Shown here: positions 26,987 through 36,273 of the stretch, piece by piece
Numbering within the stretch: the stretch's first letter is position 1
Layout: each line of letters begins with the position of its first letter
Assembly (NCBI GenBank): GCA_016707005.1
Contig: JADJIQ010000002.1
Span: 248,001 to 312,000, forward strand
DNA: 64,000 nucleotides
Source: Ignavibacteria bacterium
GTDB taxonomy: Bacteria; Bacteroidota; Ignavibacteria; Kapaibacteriales; Kapaibacteriaceae
Direction: 5' to 3'
The notes under the pieces: model-generated
Database searches by the model: none
Seen by the model: only the letters and a program-made list of their open reading frames with translations
Told to the model about the DNA's origin: nothing
Translations under genes and position numbers: made by a program

Positions 26987-27006
26987 GGTGACGGTACAGG
27001 TGACGG
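26987..27006 (+). repeat. Arm-type direct repeat GGTGACGG x2 upstream of integrase A
   Basis: Same 20-bp block as 1123-1142 and 50490-50509, lying 18 bp upstream of the integrase start. The whole 160-bp stretch from here to the att copy is nearly identical to the stretch upstream of integrase B. Confidence 0.6.
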
Positions 27007-27125
27007 TTTTTTGCTTGATCTCGGGATTATTCGAGATATCACCAGACGTCTACAATCTACGTAAGTCCATGCTATATAGGCAAGTAATCATACATTCTGA
27101 TATCTCGGGATATCTCAGGATAACT

Positions 27126-27151
27126 GTAGGTTCATTTCCTGCCCCCGCTAC
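27126..27151 (+). other. att copy at the A/B junction
   Basis: GTAGGTTCATTTCCTGCC followed by CCCGCTAC repeats the tRNA-fMet 3' end, with TT instead of AG in the T-loop position. It is not part of a complete tRNA, because the upstream sequence does not fold as one. It is the right end of element A and the left end of element B. Confidence 0.85.
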
Positions 27152-27162
27152 AAGAAAAAATA

Positions 27163-27207
27163 CTAAGCCCTTATAACACAAGTAGTTATAGGGGCTTAGT
27201 CTTTTTT
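27163..27207 (+). terminator. Rho-independent terminator at the left end of element B
   Basis: CTAAGCCCTTATAAC pairs with GTTATAGGGGCTTAG across a seven-base loop, followed by TCTTTTTT. It lies 11 bp right of the att core. Confidence 0.85.
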
Positions 27208-27226
27208 GGCTTACTTTTTGGCTTAC
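27208..27226 (+). repeat. Arm-type direct repeat GGCTTAC x2, period 12
   Basis: Two GGCTTAC copies 12 bp apart, just after the left terminator of B. The same pair with the same period occurs at 50710-50728, right of the third att copy. The sequence differs from the GGTGACGG arm pair at the left end of A, but the spacing is the same. Confidence 0.55.
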
Positions 27227-27245
27227 TTTTTTGAGGAAGTGCTAT

Positions 27246-28142
27246 ATGGGCATTTACGATATGGACTATATAAACATGCTGGACAATCTTGTTGATATAG
27301 TTATACGATACCGATCTGGGTGGTTCAGAGAAAGAGCTGGAAGGGTACGATCAGGGGAACTCGACCATAAAATAGAAGCGGAAACGACGCTTGCAGAGGG
27401 GTGCAGGAGTCGATTTAGAGCGAGTAACATAGATAGTGATAATCAACAGCACTTCCTGAACGAGGTCAGAGAATACGCGAATCACTTCTATTACCTCAGC
27501 CTGTCTCCTGATTTCGAATTCTTAGACCTCCGTGATCGGTCGCCACTTGGATTAACCGTAGACGAAAACATGGATTTGGCCCAGAATTGGGTTGCGGCAG
27601 CGTTCGCAATATTGCCTAACGTTGGCGACGATCTCCACCTTTACCTACAGGCCCTAAATATCCGTTCTGGGAAACTGAGTGTGATAGCTGAAGTCGAACA
27701 AGAGAAGCTTGCTTTAAGATCCGAATTGGAGGCCAAGAAGCAAGAGATAGATACGCTGTCAGCCCATAAGCTTCAGCTGGAATCCTCTAATCCTATGGCG
27801 AGAGCCTTCATGTGTGTGAAAGACGAGTTTGTCTCAACCCCGGATAGAGTGCTTGAAATTATCAACTCCGACCATGGTACGATAGAAATGACATCGTTGC
27901 GAAAGAACGAGGCGGCTGTTATTCTGTCCGCACTTTCATCCCATTTTGGACTTACCAAGCGCAATAGAAAACATATAGCGGTCTCTATCAAAGGCAAGGA
28001 AAGTTGGAAGTGGTTGGGTGGCTCTGGGACAATTGCATCCAATCTGAGCAACACAGTCTCTCCCGGATATGATGAGTATTTGTCAAAGTCCAAAAAGTTT
28101 TTGGAAGCATTGACAGAAGCTTCAAAGCAGCAAAAAGTTTGA
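27246..28142 (+). CDS. Hypothetical protein with coiled coil, first gene of element B
   Basis: About 298 residues from the ATG at 27246, which has GAGGA 10-15 bases upstream; a TTG at 27231 is less likely. A predicted coiled coil lies near residues 155-185 (EVEQEKLALRSELEAKKQEI). The C-terminal 100 residues include SIKGKESWKWLGGSGTIASN and a basic tail, weakly like the first gene of element A. Position and size suggest a regulator or accessory factor of the element. No family is recognised. Confidence 0.6.
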   Translation: MGIYDMDYINMLDNLVDIVIRYRSGWFRERAGRVRSGELDHKIEAETTLAEGCRSRFRASNIDSDNQQHFLNEVREYANHFYYLSLSPDFEFLDLRDRSPLGLTVDENMDLAQNWVAAAFAILPNVGDDLHLYLQALNIRSGKLSVIAEVEQEKLALRSELEAKKQEIDTLSAHKLQLESSNPMARAFMCVKDEFVSTPDRVLEIINSDHGTIEMTSLRKNEAAVILSALSSHFGLTKRNRKHIAVSIKGKESWKWLGGSGTIASNLSNTVSPGYDEYLSKSKKFLEALTEASKQQKV

Positions 28143-28226
28143 TGCGTTTAGCGAATTGAGATTGGAAAATCTTTACTCGGCTACCAGGGGATTTTGCATC
28201 AAGAAATGCAACTCACTGGAGGCCGT

Positions 28227-28526
28227 ATGCTATCAGATAACACCATTGAAGAACTGATCAGGAGCACTATTAAAGAGTGCCTTACTGATGCATTTTCTTC
28301 CGTCCTGCGCTCGCAGCAGGCCGCTCACCACGCTCCCATGGGTGCGTCAAAGCAGGAAGTACTCCTGAGTAGGAAGGAGGCTGCAACACTCCTCAATGTG
28401 AGTGTGCAAACGATCTCCTCGTTGGTCAAGTCGGGTAAGCTGTCCGTTGTGAAAATCAGCAGACGCGTTCTGATCACCCGCGATTCGTTTGTTGAGCTCA
28501 CCCGTAACAAAGGGGTGACTCCGTGA
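28227..28526 (+). CDS. HTH excisionase-like (AlpA/HTH_17 type) protein of element B
   Basis: About 99 residues from the ATG at 28227, preceded by GGAGG; an upstream TTG at 28194 lacks such a site. The C-terminal half is the excisionase-type winged helix (LLSRKEAATLLNVSVQTISS, then SGKLSVVKISRRVLITRDSF). It overlaps the primase start by four bases (GTGA). It is the positional and domain counterpart of 2203-2526. Expected roles are excision control or activation of the replication genes. Confidence 0.85.
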   Translation: MLSDNTIEELIRSTIKECLTDAFSSVLRSQQAAHHAPMGASKQEVLLSRKEAATLLNVSVQTISSLVKSGKLSVVKISRRVLITRDSFVELTRNKGVTP

Positions 28527-30583
28527 AGAAGAATGGATTCGGAAGACAGACAGCCTGTCCGTGCGGCCAGTCAAGGAAATTCGCCCCCTTAATCGAGAAC
28601 GGAGCTACTCTCGACGGTGGTAAATGCCATAGTAGCAAATGTGGTCAGAAGTTCATTCCTCCAACCAAACGCTATGATGTTCGCCGGGAGGTCGAACCGG
28701 TCCGACGACATGTCTACCACTCGCCTACCGACGAGCCAGTCATCCGCACTTCCATGTATCGCAATGCAGATGGATCGAAGCGGTTCGTCTGCCAGCACAT
28801 GGAGAATGGAGAGTGGGTAAATGGCGTAGGCTCTGCCATACGAATTCCCTACCGGCTACCCCAGACACTCGATGCGATATCACAGGGTCGCCCCGTACTC
28901 ATTACTGAGGGAGAAGCCGATGCGGATCGTGCTGCCCAAAACGGCTTAGACGCTACGACCAATCTTTTCGGTGCAAAGAAATGGACCGATGAATGCTCAC
29001 TGGCGGTAAGGGGCATTGTTGCCGTTATTGTTGCCGATAATGATGACGTAGGCCGGGAACACGCCCAAATTGTAGAACAGAGCCTGCGCCGAACGAATGC
29101 ATCAGAACAGATCGTTCAGCTTGACCTGCGCGTCCTCCAACCCGAATTGCCAAAGAAGGGAGACCTCTCAGACTACTTTACCATGGGTGGAAGCGTGGAG
29201 ATGCTTAATGCAGAGATTTCCCGACTCCTTACCGAGCCTATACCTGCATCAGAGATGGATACGGCAGTGGACGGCATTGATGGCATTGGTCTCGATGATC
29301 AAATCGTTGAGACCTTGCCGGAGCTCTTAAAGGGTATTCTGCACGAAACCACAGACCCCTATGAGAGACTTGTCCTACTCCTCTCAGCAATGACGGTGAT
29401 CGGGGCCATAATGCCAACAGTGCAGGCCACCTATTCTGGTGTGAGTTACTCGCCAATGCTCTATCTCTTTGTTGTTGGGGAAGCCGGCAGTGGGAAGTCT
29501 TGCATTAGGCCGAGCAGGATTCTTATTGAAGGTATCGAATCGCGGTACCGATTATCCAACAAGACCAATCACGATGCACACTCGAATCTGATGGCCCTAT
29601 GGGAAAGCAAGGGGAAGAAGAATGGCGAACCCATGCCCGAACGCCAGAAGACGGAGGTACTGCTACTGCCTACCGACGCAACGGCAGCCGTGATCATCAG
29701 AAGCCTTGCTTCGGCAGAGTCACTGGTATTGTTCGACACCGAAGCAGACAGTCTTAAGAGTGCGATATCAGCCAAGAATGGTGATGCATCAGCAGCACTT
29801 CGTCAGGCATGGCATCATGAAGCGATCAGTCAGGCGCGAGTTGGCAATGATCTGCGAGTCTATTGCGAGCGCCCATGTCTCGCCATTGTACTCAGCGGAA
29901 CACCTGCACAGATCGCACCATTAGTTCAAGGGGCTGAGAACGGTCTTGCATCGCGGTTCTCCTTTGTCCTGCTTCCGAGACGACCGGAATTCACTGACCC
30001 TTTCAGCTCAAACAGTACCTATGCCCGCGAATACGCTAAGGGAAATGCCCCCTTAGTTACACGGCTATGGGAACAACTTAAAAGCAGAAAGGTCCGCGTT
30101 GATTTAACACCCGATCAGCGCAGTGATTTCAACGTCAAATTCAAGGAACGATATGGCGATGTCACCGCAGGCATCGACACCGCGGTCACTCTACGAGCGG
30201 GCATCGTTGTAGTACGCCTATGTATGATCCTTTCCGTGTTGCGTTGTTATGCGCACGACGAGCTGATCCCGGACATCATCATCGTACAGGATATTGACTA
30301 TACAATGGCGATGACGTTAGCTGAGCAACTGCGTCAGAACAGCGGCGAGATAGTAGAATCGCTACGATCCCAACAGGACACCTTCCAATTGCTTGGTGTA
30401 CCCAAGGCATTTGAGACGCTCTATGCCAAACTACCCGAGGAATTCCGCACAGCAGATGCCCTTTCCATTGGCGTTGGTCTTGAGATCAGCTCTGCTACTG
30501 TCAAACGATGTCTGAAAGACAAGACACGGATCCATTCGCTGGGACATGGTCGCTACAAGAAGGCATTAACGCGCGCTCCATAG
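28523..30583 (+). CDS. TOPRIM primase / DUF3987-type helicase of element B
   Basis: A 686-residue protein with a GTG start inside the preceding gene's stop. The zinc motif CPCG ... GGKCHSSKCGQ is at the N-terminus. TOPRIM shows TEGEADADRAAQ near residue 132 and ADNDDVGREHA near 172. The ATPase has Walker A GEAGSGKS near residue 318 and VLFDTEAD near 410. It is homologous over its full length to 2523-4607 but diverged, especially in the C-terminal part that could read the origin. The different pentamers of the two adjacent arrays fit this divergence. Confidence 0.85.
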   Translation: MKKNGFGRQTACPCGQSRKFAPLIENGATLDGGKCHSSKCGQKFIPPTKRYDVRREVEPVRRHVYHSPTDEPVIRTSMYRNADGSKRFVCQHMENGEWVNGVGSAIRIPYRLPQTLDAISQGRPVLITEGEADADRAAQNGLDATTNLFGAKKWTDECSLAVRGIVAVIVADNDDVGREHAQIVEQSLRRTNASEQIVQLDLRVLQPELPKKGDLSDYFTMGGSVEMLNAEISRLLTEPIPASEMDTAVDGIDGIGLDDQIVETLPELLKGILHETTDPYERLVLLLSAMTVIGAIMPTVQATYSGVSYSPMLYLFVVGEAGSGKSCIRPSRILIEGIESRYRLSNKTNHDAHSNLMALWESKGKKNGEPMPERQKTEVLLLPTDATAAVIIRSLASAESLVLFDTEADSLKSAISAKNGDASAALRQAWHHEAISQARVGNDLRVYCERPCLAIVLSGTPAQIAPLVQGAENGLASRFSFVLLPRRPEFTDPFSSNSTYAREYAKGNAPLVTRLWEQLKSRKVRVDLTPDQRSDFNVKFKERYGDVTAGIDTAVTLRAGIVVVRLCMILSVLRCYAHDELIPDIIIVQDIDYTMAMTLAEQLRQNSGEIVESLRSQQDTFQLLGVPKAFETLYAKLPEEFRTADALSIGVGLEISSATVKRCLKDKTRIHSLGHGRYKKALTRAP

Positions 30584-30591
30584 TGCGATCT

Positions 30592-30644
30592 GATACGATG
30601 ATACTCTGATACAAGCCACGTTTGTGTCATCGTATCAACGTATC
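30592..30644. repeat. Palindromic pentamer array, candidate replication origin of element B
   Basis: Three GATAC copies (30592, 30600, 30608) and two inverted GTATC copies (30632, 30640), each 8 bp apart, start 9 bp after the primase stop. GATACGATGA at 30592-30601 is inverted as TCATCGTATC at 30627-30636. It matches the plan of 4612-4663 with a different sequence. The rest of the 323-bp gap to 30906 contains no visible gene and probably holds the promoter of the HTH gene. Confidence 0.6.
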
Positions 30645-30906
30645 AAAGGGCTTATTGACATGATCCAGGGTGCTCATATGCGTAAGTCGTTAGGATGCAT
30701 GCAGTTGATTGCAGTAAATACAAGTAGCTTTTACTAACCCGTCAATCACCTTCAGCTATTGCACGCCACTGCACGCTTTGTCATGCCACCGCTGGTCGCG
30801 ATCAGTTCATCTGAGTCAGCAGATCAGTCTTTGGCCACTAACATTCGGCCATGGACCGCCAATCGTTCATCAACCACAACTAACACTTAACAGAACAGGC
30901 ATCACA

Positions 30907-31263
30907 ATGGACATACTCACCTATAAAGAGTTCGGCACAGTGCTCAATCTTGCCGGATTCAGTCACAGAGAATTTGCCGACTACATCCAAATGTCACGCT
31001 CATTTGTCGGATCACTTGTACGAGGCGAGCGCCCCCTCTCGCTGCGATACATCGATTCACTTCGCTCGTTCCTCGGAAAAGAGCTCTATGACGTTGGCCT
31101 CACTCTGGCACGGCGGAAGATTGCCGAAGAGGAACGTCGACTTGAAGAGCGACGCCAGAAGCGAATAGACGCAGACCGAGAGAAAGCCGAAGCTCAGGAG
31201 CACGCTGCCCGGGAACGGAGGGAAAAGCGAACACGCTTACTCAGCAGCGCAACGAAGAAGTAG
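30907..31263 (+). CDS. HTH protein with C-terminal charged coiled coil, element B
   Basis: About 118 residues from the ATG at 30907. N-terminal helix-turn-helix (TYKEFGTVLNLAGFSHREFA, MSRSFVGSLVRGE, LRSFLGKELYD) and a C-terminal Arg/Glu-rich helix. It is clearly homologous to 4900-5340. After its stop, another frame reads NEEVAPTAPDIPSLDAPPEL and ends about 80 bases later, which looks like coding sequence. Either a small overlapping gene exists or the original C-terminus was longer and a frameshift cut it. Confidence 0.75.
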   Translation: MDILTYKEFGTVLNLAGFSHREFADYIQMSRSFVGSLVRGERPLSLRYIDSLRSFLGKELYDVGLTLARRKIAEEERRLEERRQKRIDADREKAEAQEHAARERREKRTRLLSSATKK

Positions 31264-31413
31264 CACCAACTGCCCCGGACATACCATCCTTGGATGCACC
31301 GCCTGAGCTCTGGCAACAACTCAAGCGGGCATTCCAGGAGGGATGACAGAAGTCATGGTTGATCTCGTCCTTTCTCCGTCATTTCGTACGAAGGTCATCC
31401 ATGAAGGTGCATC

Positions 31414-32151
31414 ATGCCACGATCGATCTCAACTCATAAGCTACGCCGACGAATTCAGGACCTACCGCCCGGAAGGTCTTACAATAGGGCTGACATTTGG
31501 TACTCCACTCAAAAGGAGCACTGGCTTGGTTGGCTGAAAGAGTACCACTCCCCCGGTGCTTATGACCGCAAGGTCACGAGCGGGCGTGACGCACGATACG
31601 CCTACAACCACGTCATGAACCCCGAGATGCTGCTCTACCTCGTTCGCCAATCCGGGGTCAGCAAGCGTTTACTCGCCCAGGCCGTGCGAGAGGCACGTGG
31701 CCTCAAACCAATACCAAAAAAGATGGCAGCCATCCGACGGGTCGTTCCATGGGATCTCGTTGCCGAGAAGCTCTGGCCAGCCGGGTTAGATCCGTCCATC
31801 CCCATCCTGAGCATTCAACAGCCATGGGCTTCGCTGATCCTTAGCGGCAAGAAGACTATCGAGAACAGACCGGTTCCTACGACCAAGACAATGCGCGTAT
31901 ACATCTATGCGTCACAGAAGCTGGCGAATCTTGATGGTGTCAGGCTGGGTAGGTACGGGATCGACAAACGCGACGCTGAGGCTTATCCACGCGGTCGGAT
32001 TGTCGGATCCGTTGAGATCACGCATTGCCGCTTAGATACGCGTTCCCAATCGCGGTCGTACAAATGGCATCTCCGTAAGCCACGAAAACTGGGAACGCCA
32101 GTGACCCCACCAACGCGATCGCACCCCACGCAGACGTTTTGGTATATGTAA
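31414..32151 (+). CDS. ASCH-domain protein
   Basis: A 245-residue protein. The C-terminal half, from about residue 130, has the ASCH core: ILSIQQPWASLILSGKKTIE, then NRPVPTTKTMRVYIYAS, then PRGRIVGSVEITHC. ASCH domains bind RNA or modified nucleosides. The N-terminal 110 residues (WYSTQKEHWLGWLKEYHSPG, helical basic segment) are not recognised and might bind nucleic acid. It is the first cargo gene of element B, on the strand of the replication genes. Confidence 0.75.
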   Translation: MPRSISTHKLRRRIQDLPPGRSYNRADIWYSTQKEHWLGWLKEYHSPGAYDRKVTSGRDARYAYNHVMNPEMLLYLVRQSGVSKRLLAQAVREARGLKPIPKKMAAIRRVVPWDLVAEKLWPAGLDPSIPILSIQQPWASLILSGKKTIENRPVPTTKTMRVYIYASQKLANLDGVRLGRYGIDKRDAEAYPRGRIVGSVEITHCRLDTRSQSRSYKWHLRKPRKLGTPVTPPTRSHPTQTFWYM

Positions 32152-32282
32152 ACCTCACGCTCAGTTCATTTAACCGGCACGAACGGAAGAGCCATCGTTC
32201 AGCACAGTCGCCGTATTGACAGCTACTATATTCAACCGAGCCAACCTTGCACTCGAAGAGACGGCTGGCATTTTACGGCGGC

Positions 32283-33095
32283 CTACTTCAACATCCCGGC
32301 TCTCAATAGCGGACCGAGTCTTGTTCCGATAAGCACTCGACGTCTCTTATCGTAATCCGTGAATATTGCGATCAAGCGAACGACATAGTGGCCCGCGGCG
32401 TTGGGTAAAAGAGAGAATCTATACATTCCGCAGCCACTCATTCCCGCTGGCATAACACCCTTTCGCGTTCCGCTCTCCCCATGCATATACTTGGCCTGAT
32501 TCTTTTGATCGTATTTGAGAACAAGGTGGCTATCCGGCGGATGGCTACTTAACATTGTATCTGACTCGAGTGCAATGATCGTTCTGAAGCCAATTCTAAA
32601 GGGGCCACGTCTACTGCGCCTTTTGACTGCAGATGCTGGGAATCCGCCAACAACGTAGAATGAACCGCCTGGGAACGCATAATCTTCATCTCGATCGCCA
32701 ACGTCAAAAGGTATGATACTGCAATTCTGAAGTTGCATCGCATCAATCTCATACCTTCCTATATCGAGATCCGCATTGGAAGTTGGAAAGATGTATTGCC
32801 CACCAAACGATGCGACGTCCTGAGACCCACCTACTTCATTCTGTGCAAGATAAACGTTGTCAGGTCCGCCACAGTCTTCGACAACGTGATGAGCAGTAAC
32901 AACGAATGTGCGTCCATTATACCTCACAGCCACACCACTACCCACAAAGTCCGTTGATACCCTCTTTGAGTCTACATCATTCTCAACAATGCGGTGCAAC
33001 CCCATTGTACAGGCGAACAACACAGGGGAATGCTGTTTCGTCATATCGATCACATGCCGTGCTATCGTTAACATTCGTTGATTCCGCTTGGGCAT
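32283..33095 (-). CDS. Trypsin-like serine protease domain protein
   Basis: A 270-residue protein with the three chymotrypsin-fold landmarks in order: His in VTAHHVVED (about residue 68), Asp in ADLDIGRYE (about 108), and Ser in PAGMSGCGMY (about 219). No signal peptide is obvious, so it is probably cytoplasmic. Upstream starts are ambiguous; an internal Met at residue 18 is also possible. It follows DUF429 and the type I restriction genes on the same strand after a 91-bp gap, and may be the last gene of that operon. Cytoplasmic trypsin-like proteases are known as effectors in some defence systems. Confidence 0.7.
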   Translation of the reverse strand: MPKRNQRMLTIARHVIDMTKQHSPVLFACTMGLHRIVENDVDSKRVSTDFVGSGVAVRYNGRTFVVTAHHVVEDCGGPDNVYLAQNEVGGSQDVASFGGQYIFPTSNADLDIGRYEIDAMQLQNCSIIPFDVGDRDEDYAFPGGSFYVVGGFPASAVKRRSRRGPFRIGFRTIIALESDTMLSSHPPDSHLVLKYDQKNQAKYMHGESGTRKGVMPAGMSGCGMYRFSLLPNAAGHYVVRLIAIFTDYDKRRRVLIGTRLGPLLRAGMLK

Positions 33096-33186
33096 TTAAT
33101 AATCCGCATTGTATGATCAATACGAAGTACAAACCAATACCATCTACTTTCATGGTCTCGCATCTTGAGTCGGGGCATGCCCCAAT

Positions 33187-33843
33187 CTACCGCACATTCG
33201 GATATCCCGTAACTGGCACAACGATCAGCCCATCTATAGCCTGTCCGAACGATCGGTACTGCGAGTTCTCAAACGAATGAGCAGCAAGGGCACACAGTGC
33301 AGCATCAACATGGTCTATCGATGGCAGTGCACTGTGATCATAACCAAGTCGGCTGAGTAGGTCCCTACGTGTTCTTGCTTTGGGTCTTGCCTTCACTACT
33401 CGCCCCTCTAAAGCACAGACCACTGCATTCGGGAAAGTTTCTATCATGATTCTTCGAGCAGTTGTAGCACACTCGAAGAGCTCATATCTGCGATCTTTCA
33501 ATTCAGAATACAACAATTGACCGCGCCTTACCCATTCATAGAACGGCCTACCCTTCGCAACAAACTCCTGTGGCGTTTTGAAGCTGTGAATCTTAGCATC
33601 ACCAATCTCAAGCTCGCGCTCACACTGTCTTGACTTTCCGTGGAATGCCCATTTACAAGGCGCATCGACCGCTACAATGGCGGCATTTACATCGTCGCAC
33701 CATTGTGCCACTTCTGATGCCGAATGGAATGGTCTACGCGTTGTAAACTCGTTACCCTGCAAGAGTACTACGTGGTAGCCCTTGTTGACACCTACATCGA
33801 TTCCAGCGACTGGTCGTTCAATGGCCGTCACATCGTACTCCAC
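33187..33843 (-). CDS. DUF429 family protein (RNase H-like fold)
   Basis: A 218-residue protein. The first strand GIDVGVNKGYHVVLL, the acidic AIVAVDAPCKWAF block with SRQCERELEIG, and the C-terminal DHVDAALCALAAH are the DUF429 signature. The family is predicted to adopt an RNase H-like nuclease fold with acidic metal ligands, all present here. The GTG start directly follows the hsdMS stop codon (TGA-GTG), so the two are translationally coupled. Its role next to a type I restriction system is not established. Confidence 0.8.
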   Translation of the reverse strand: MEYDVTAIERPVAGIDVGVNKGYHVVLLQGNEFTTRRPFHSASEVAQWCDDVNAAIVAVDAPCKWAFHGKSRQCERELEIGDAKIHSFKTPQEFVAKGRPFYEWVRRGQLLYSELKDRRYELFECATTARRIMIETFPNAVVCALEGRVVKARPKARTRRDLLSRLGYDHSALPSIDHVDAALCALAAHSFENSQYRSFGQAIDGLIVVPVTGYPNVR

Positions 33844-36267
33844 TCAAGTTGTTTGCTCCCCCCACACCCTTTTCAACACTCCTTCAATCTTCTTCTCCAT
33901 TCGCTCGATCAATTCTTTGTTTGCATTGACAAGGGACTGCTCTGCCTCAATCTCAGAGACGATTGACTGTTGTATCTCGATTGGAGCCACTGATATCGTT
34001 CGTTCATACACGGTTGTCTGGGATATCGAGGGTTGGCCCCCGACTTTGGCAAACTGGTTTAGGTTTAGCTGACATAAAAGTTGAGCGAGATATCTCAAGT
34101 TGATTTCGCGCTTGAGTTCTGAGATGTACAGCGCGTTGTCTGAGACCCACGACTTGCTCGGTGTAACGTGTACTACTCCGCAGTATGCGCCAACTCTACC
34201 TATTGCTACATTGGGATTTTCAAGAAAGTACTCGTGATGTGTACCATTCATGCCATTCCCACCGTATACGGGATACTCACCAGGTATCATTTCTACTTGA
34301 GTTAGCCCTCGTCCACTCGAAAGTCTCACAATATCCCCCAGCCCCACCATCTCCCATTCCGGCTTCACATCGATCCTCGGCTCGTAGTTCTCTACAACGG
34401 CCCGTGCACCGTCGATGACTTTTTGGTAGGATTCGATTTCGGCGACGAGTTGGTGTTGGATGTCAAGTGGGGGGAGGGGGATTTCGATATCTGCAAACGA
34501 TGACCAGCCAATGCGCGGTAACTGAGCGCCCTTCAGCTGCCCCATTACCTTGTCATTGAACCTGGGAGTGCGAAGTACATATGAATAGAGTAACGGACTG
34601 GCCACACTCTCATCGACTTCAACGACTAGAATATCGGTCGAACAGATACCATCACTATCAGACAGCCACACTTTGTTCAAGTTTGGCCTAAGTTTACCAT
34701 ACAGGATGTTGCCGGCCTTGAACACGTTCTTCAGGCTCTTTATCTCCAAAGGATTGTTTGTGATGGTACTTCCAACAATCTTTCCAGTACCCTGAGAAAT
34801 GTGTTCAAGTCCAATGTAGTTAACCGGACCTGTAAGTGTAGCGGGGTTAACAGTATCAACCCCTTTTTGAAACACATCTCCAGCCTTCACAAAAGGCCAC
34901 GAGGATAAAGTGGCAACTCCCTCCCGGTATCGTTCGCCACTGAGGTTGTAGTCGCCGTTGGCGGAGATCTTTTCCTTTGTGACAATCTGTGCGGTGGAGG
35001 GGGCACTGGTGAGGTGGTCTTGTGTGACGTCTTCTATTGACTGACGGAAGGCGGTGAAGGCTTGAAGGGTTGCGGGGAGATCGTTCTTGTCGATGGGTTT
35101 GCGTTGTGCGCCGAGGCCGTAGCCGTCGTTCTCTACTTTGAAGAAGGCGATGGAATCGGATTTTTTGGCGAGGGCTTTATCGAGGACAAGGATGGAGGTC
35201 TTGACGCCGGAATAGGGATTGAAGACACCGGCTGGGAGGGAGACAACGGCAATGAGGTAGTCGTCTACGAGCATCTTGCGGAGCTGTTTGTAGGCGGTCT
35301 GACTCTGGAAGATGATGCCCTCGGGGACGATGATCCCGGCCCGACCTTTGTTTGAGAGGTGTTCGGCGATGTAGTCTACAAACAAGACTTCGCTGCGTTT
35401 GGATTGGACGGAGAAACGGTTGTGCGGAATGATGCCACCCTTTGGCGACATGAACGGTGGATTGGCCAAGATCACATCGGACTGCTCGTTCCATCTGTCG
35501 AGACTTGTAAGGGTATCGTACTCGTAGATATGGGGCTCTACAAATCCGTGCAGATACATGTTCACCAAGGACAACCGCACCATATCAGGCGAGATGTCAT
35601 AGCCGATGAAGTTCTTCACCATACGCCCCTTATCATCTGGCGTAAGGGTGCTGTTCCCTTTCTTATCGACGTTGTTCTTCTGGATGTGCTTGTAGGCAGA
35701 GATGAGGAACCCGGCTGTCCCGCATGCGGGGTCGAGGATCACGTCGCCTTTTTGTGGGTTAACAAGCTCGACCAAGAAATCGATGATGTGACGTGGCGTG
35801 CGGAACTGACCGGCATCGCCTTGTGAACCGAGAATGGAGAGTAGGTACTCAAAGGCATCACCGAGTCGTTCACTATGGTCGTAGCGAAACTCATTGATCA
35901 CCTTGAGAAATGCTCGCAGTGTTTCAGGGTCACGATACGGAAGGTAGGCGTTCTTGAAGATGTCGCGGAAGAGCGCAGGTATCCCGGGGTTCTCCGGAAT
36001 CTTGTCGATGGCTTCGGAATAGAGCGCAAGCGTGCCGTGTCCCCCAAGTCCGACACTCAGGAGATTCCCCCATCCGTATTTGCTGTAGTCTCCGGCAAAG
36101 AACTTACGCTTACCACCAAGGCTCTCAGCCTCGGCATCCATGTCGTCCATGAACTTGTAGATCAGCGCAACTGTGATCTGTTCAACCTGACTCTTTGGAT
36201 CGGGGACTTTGCCAACAAGAATGTTGCGAGCAGTATCTATCCGATGTTTTGTTTCCGAATCGAGCAT
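33844..36267 (-). CDS. Type I restriction-modification HsdM-HsdS fusion
   Basis: An 807-residue fused protein. Residues 1 to about 430 form the N6-adenine methyltransferase: motif I DPACGTAGF (179-187), motif IV NPPF (268-271). From about 450 to the end is a specificity part with two target-recognition halves and the conserved linkers PLPPLDIQHQLVAEIESYQK and VAPIEIQQSIVSEIEAEQ. In most type I systems hsdM and hsdS are separate genes. It starts 6 bp after the hsdR stop, with TAAGGA as ribosome site. Confidence 0.9.
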   Translation of the reverse strand: MLDSETKHRIDTARNILVGKVPDPKSQVEQITVALIYKFMDDMDAEAESLGGKRKFFAGDYSKYGWGNLLSVGLGGHGTLALYSEAIDKIPENPGIPALFRDIFKNAYLPYRDPETLRAFLKVINEFRYDHSERLGDAFEYLLSILGSQGDAGQFRTPRHIIDFLVELVNPQKGDVILDPACGTAGFLISAYKHIQKNNVDKKGNSTLTPDDKGRMVKNFIGYDISPDMVRLSLVNMYLHGFVEPHIYEYDTLTSLDRWNEQSDVILANPPFMSPKGGIIPHNRFSVQSKRSEVLFVDYIAEHLSNKGRAGIIVPEGIIFQSQTAYKQLRKMLVDDYLIAVVSLPAGVFNPYSGVKTSILVLDKALAKKSDSIAFFKVENDGYGLGAQRKPIDKNDLPATLQAFTAFRQSIEDVTQDHLTSAPSTAQIVTKEKISANGDYNLSGERYREGVATLSSWPFVKAGDVFQKGVDTVNPATLTGPVNYIGLEHISQGTGKIVGSTITNNPLEIKSLKNVFKAGNILYGKLRPNLNKVWLSDSDGICSTDILVVEVDESVASPLLYSYVLRTPRFNDKVMGQLKGAQLPRIGWSSFADIEIPLPPLDIQHQLVAEIESYQKVIDGARAVVENYEPRIDVKPEWEMVGLGDIVRLSSGRGLTQVEMIPGEYPVYGGNGMNGTHHEYFLENPNVAIGRVGAYCGVVHVTPSKSWVSDNALYISELKREINLRYLAQLLCQLNLNQFAKVGGQPSISQTTVYERTISVAPIEIQQSIVSEIEAEQSLVNANKELIERMEKKIEGVLKRVWGEQTT

Positions 36268-36273
36268 GATTCC

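Noticed and set aside
27126..27151. A second tRNA gene at the A/B junction
   Set aside because: Only the T arm and acceptor 3' strand are present. Upstream sequence does not provide the D arm, anticodon arm or acceptor 5' strand.
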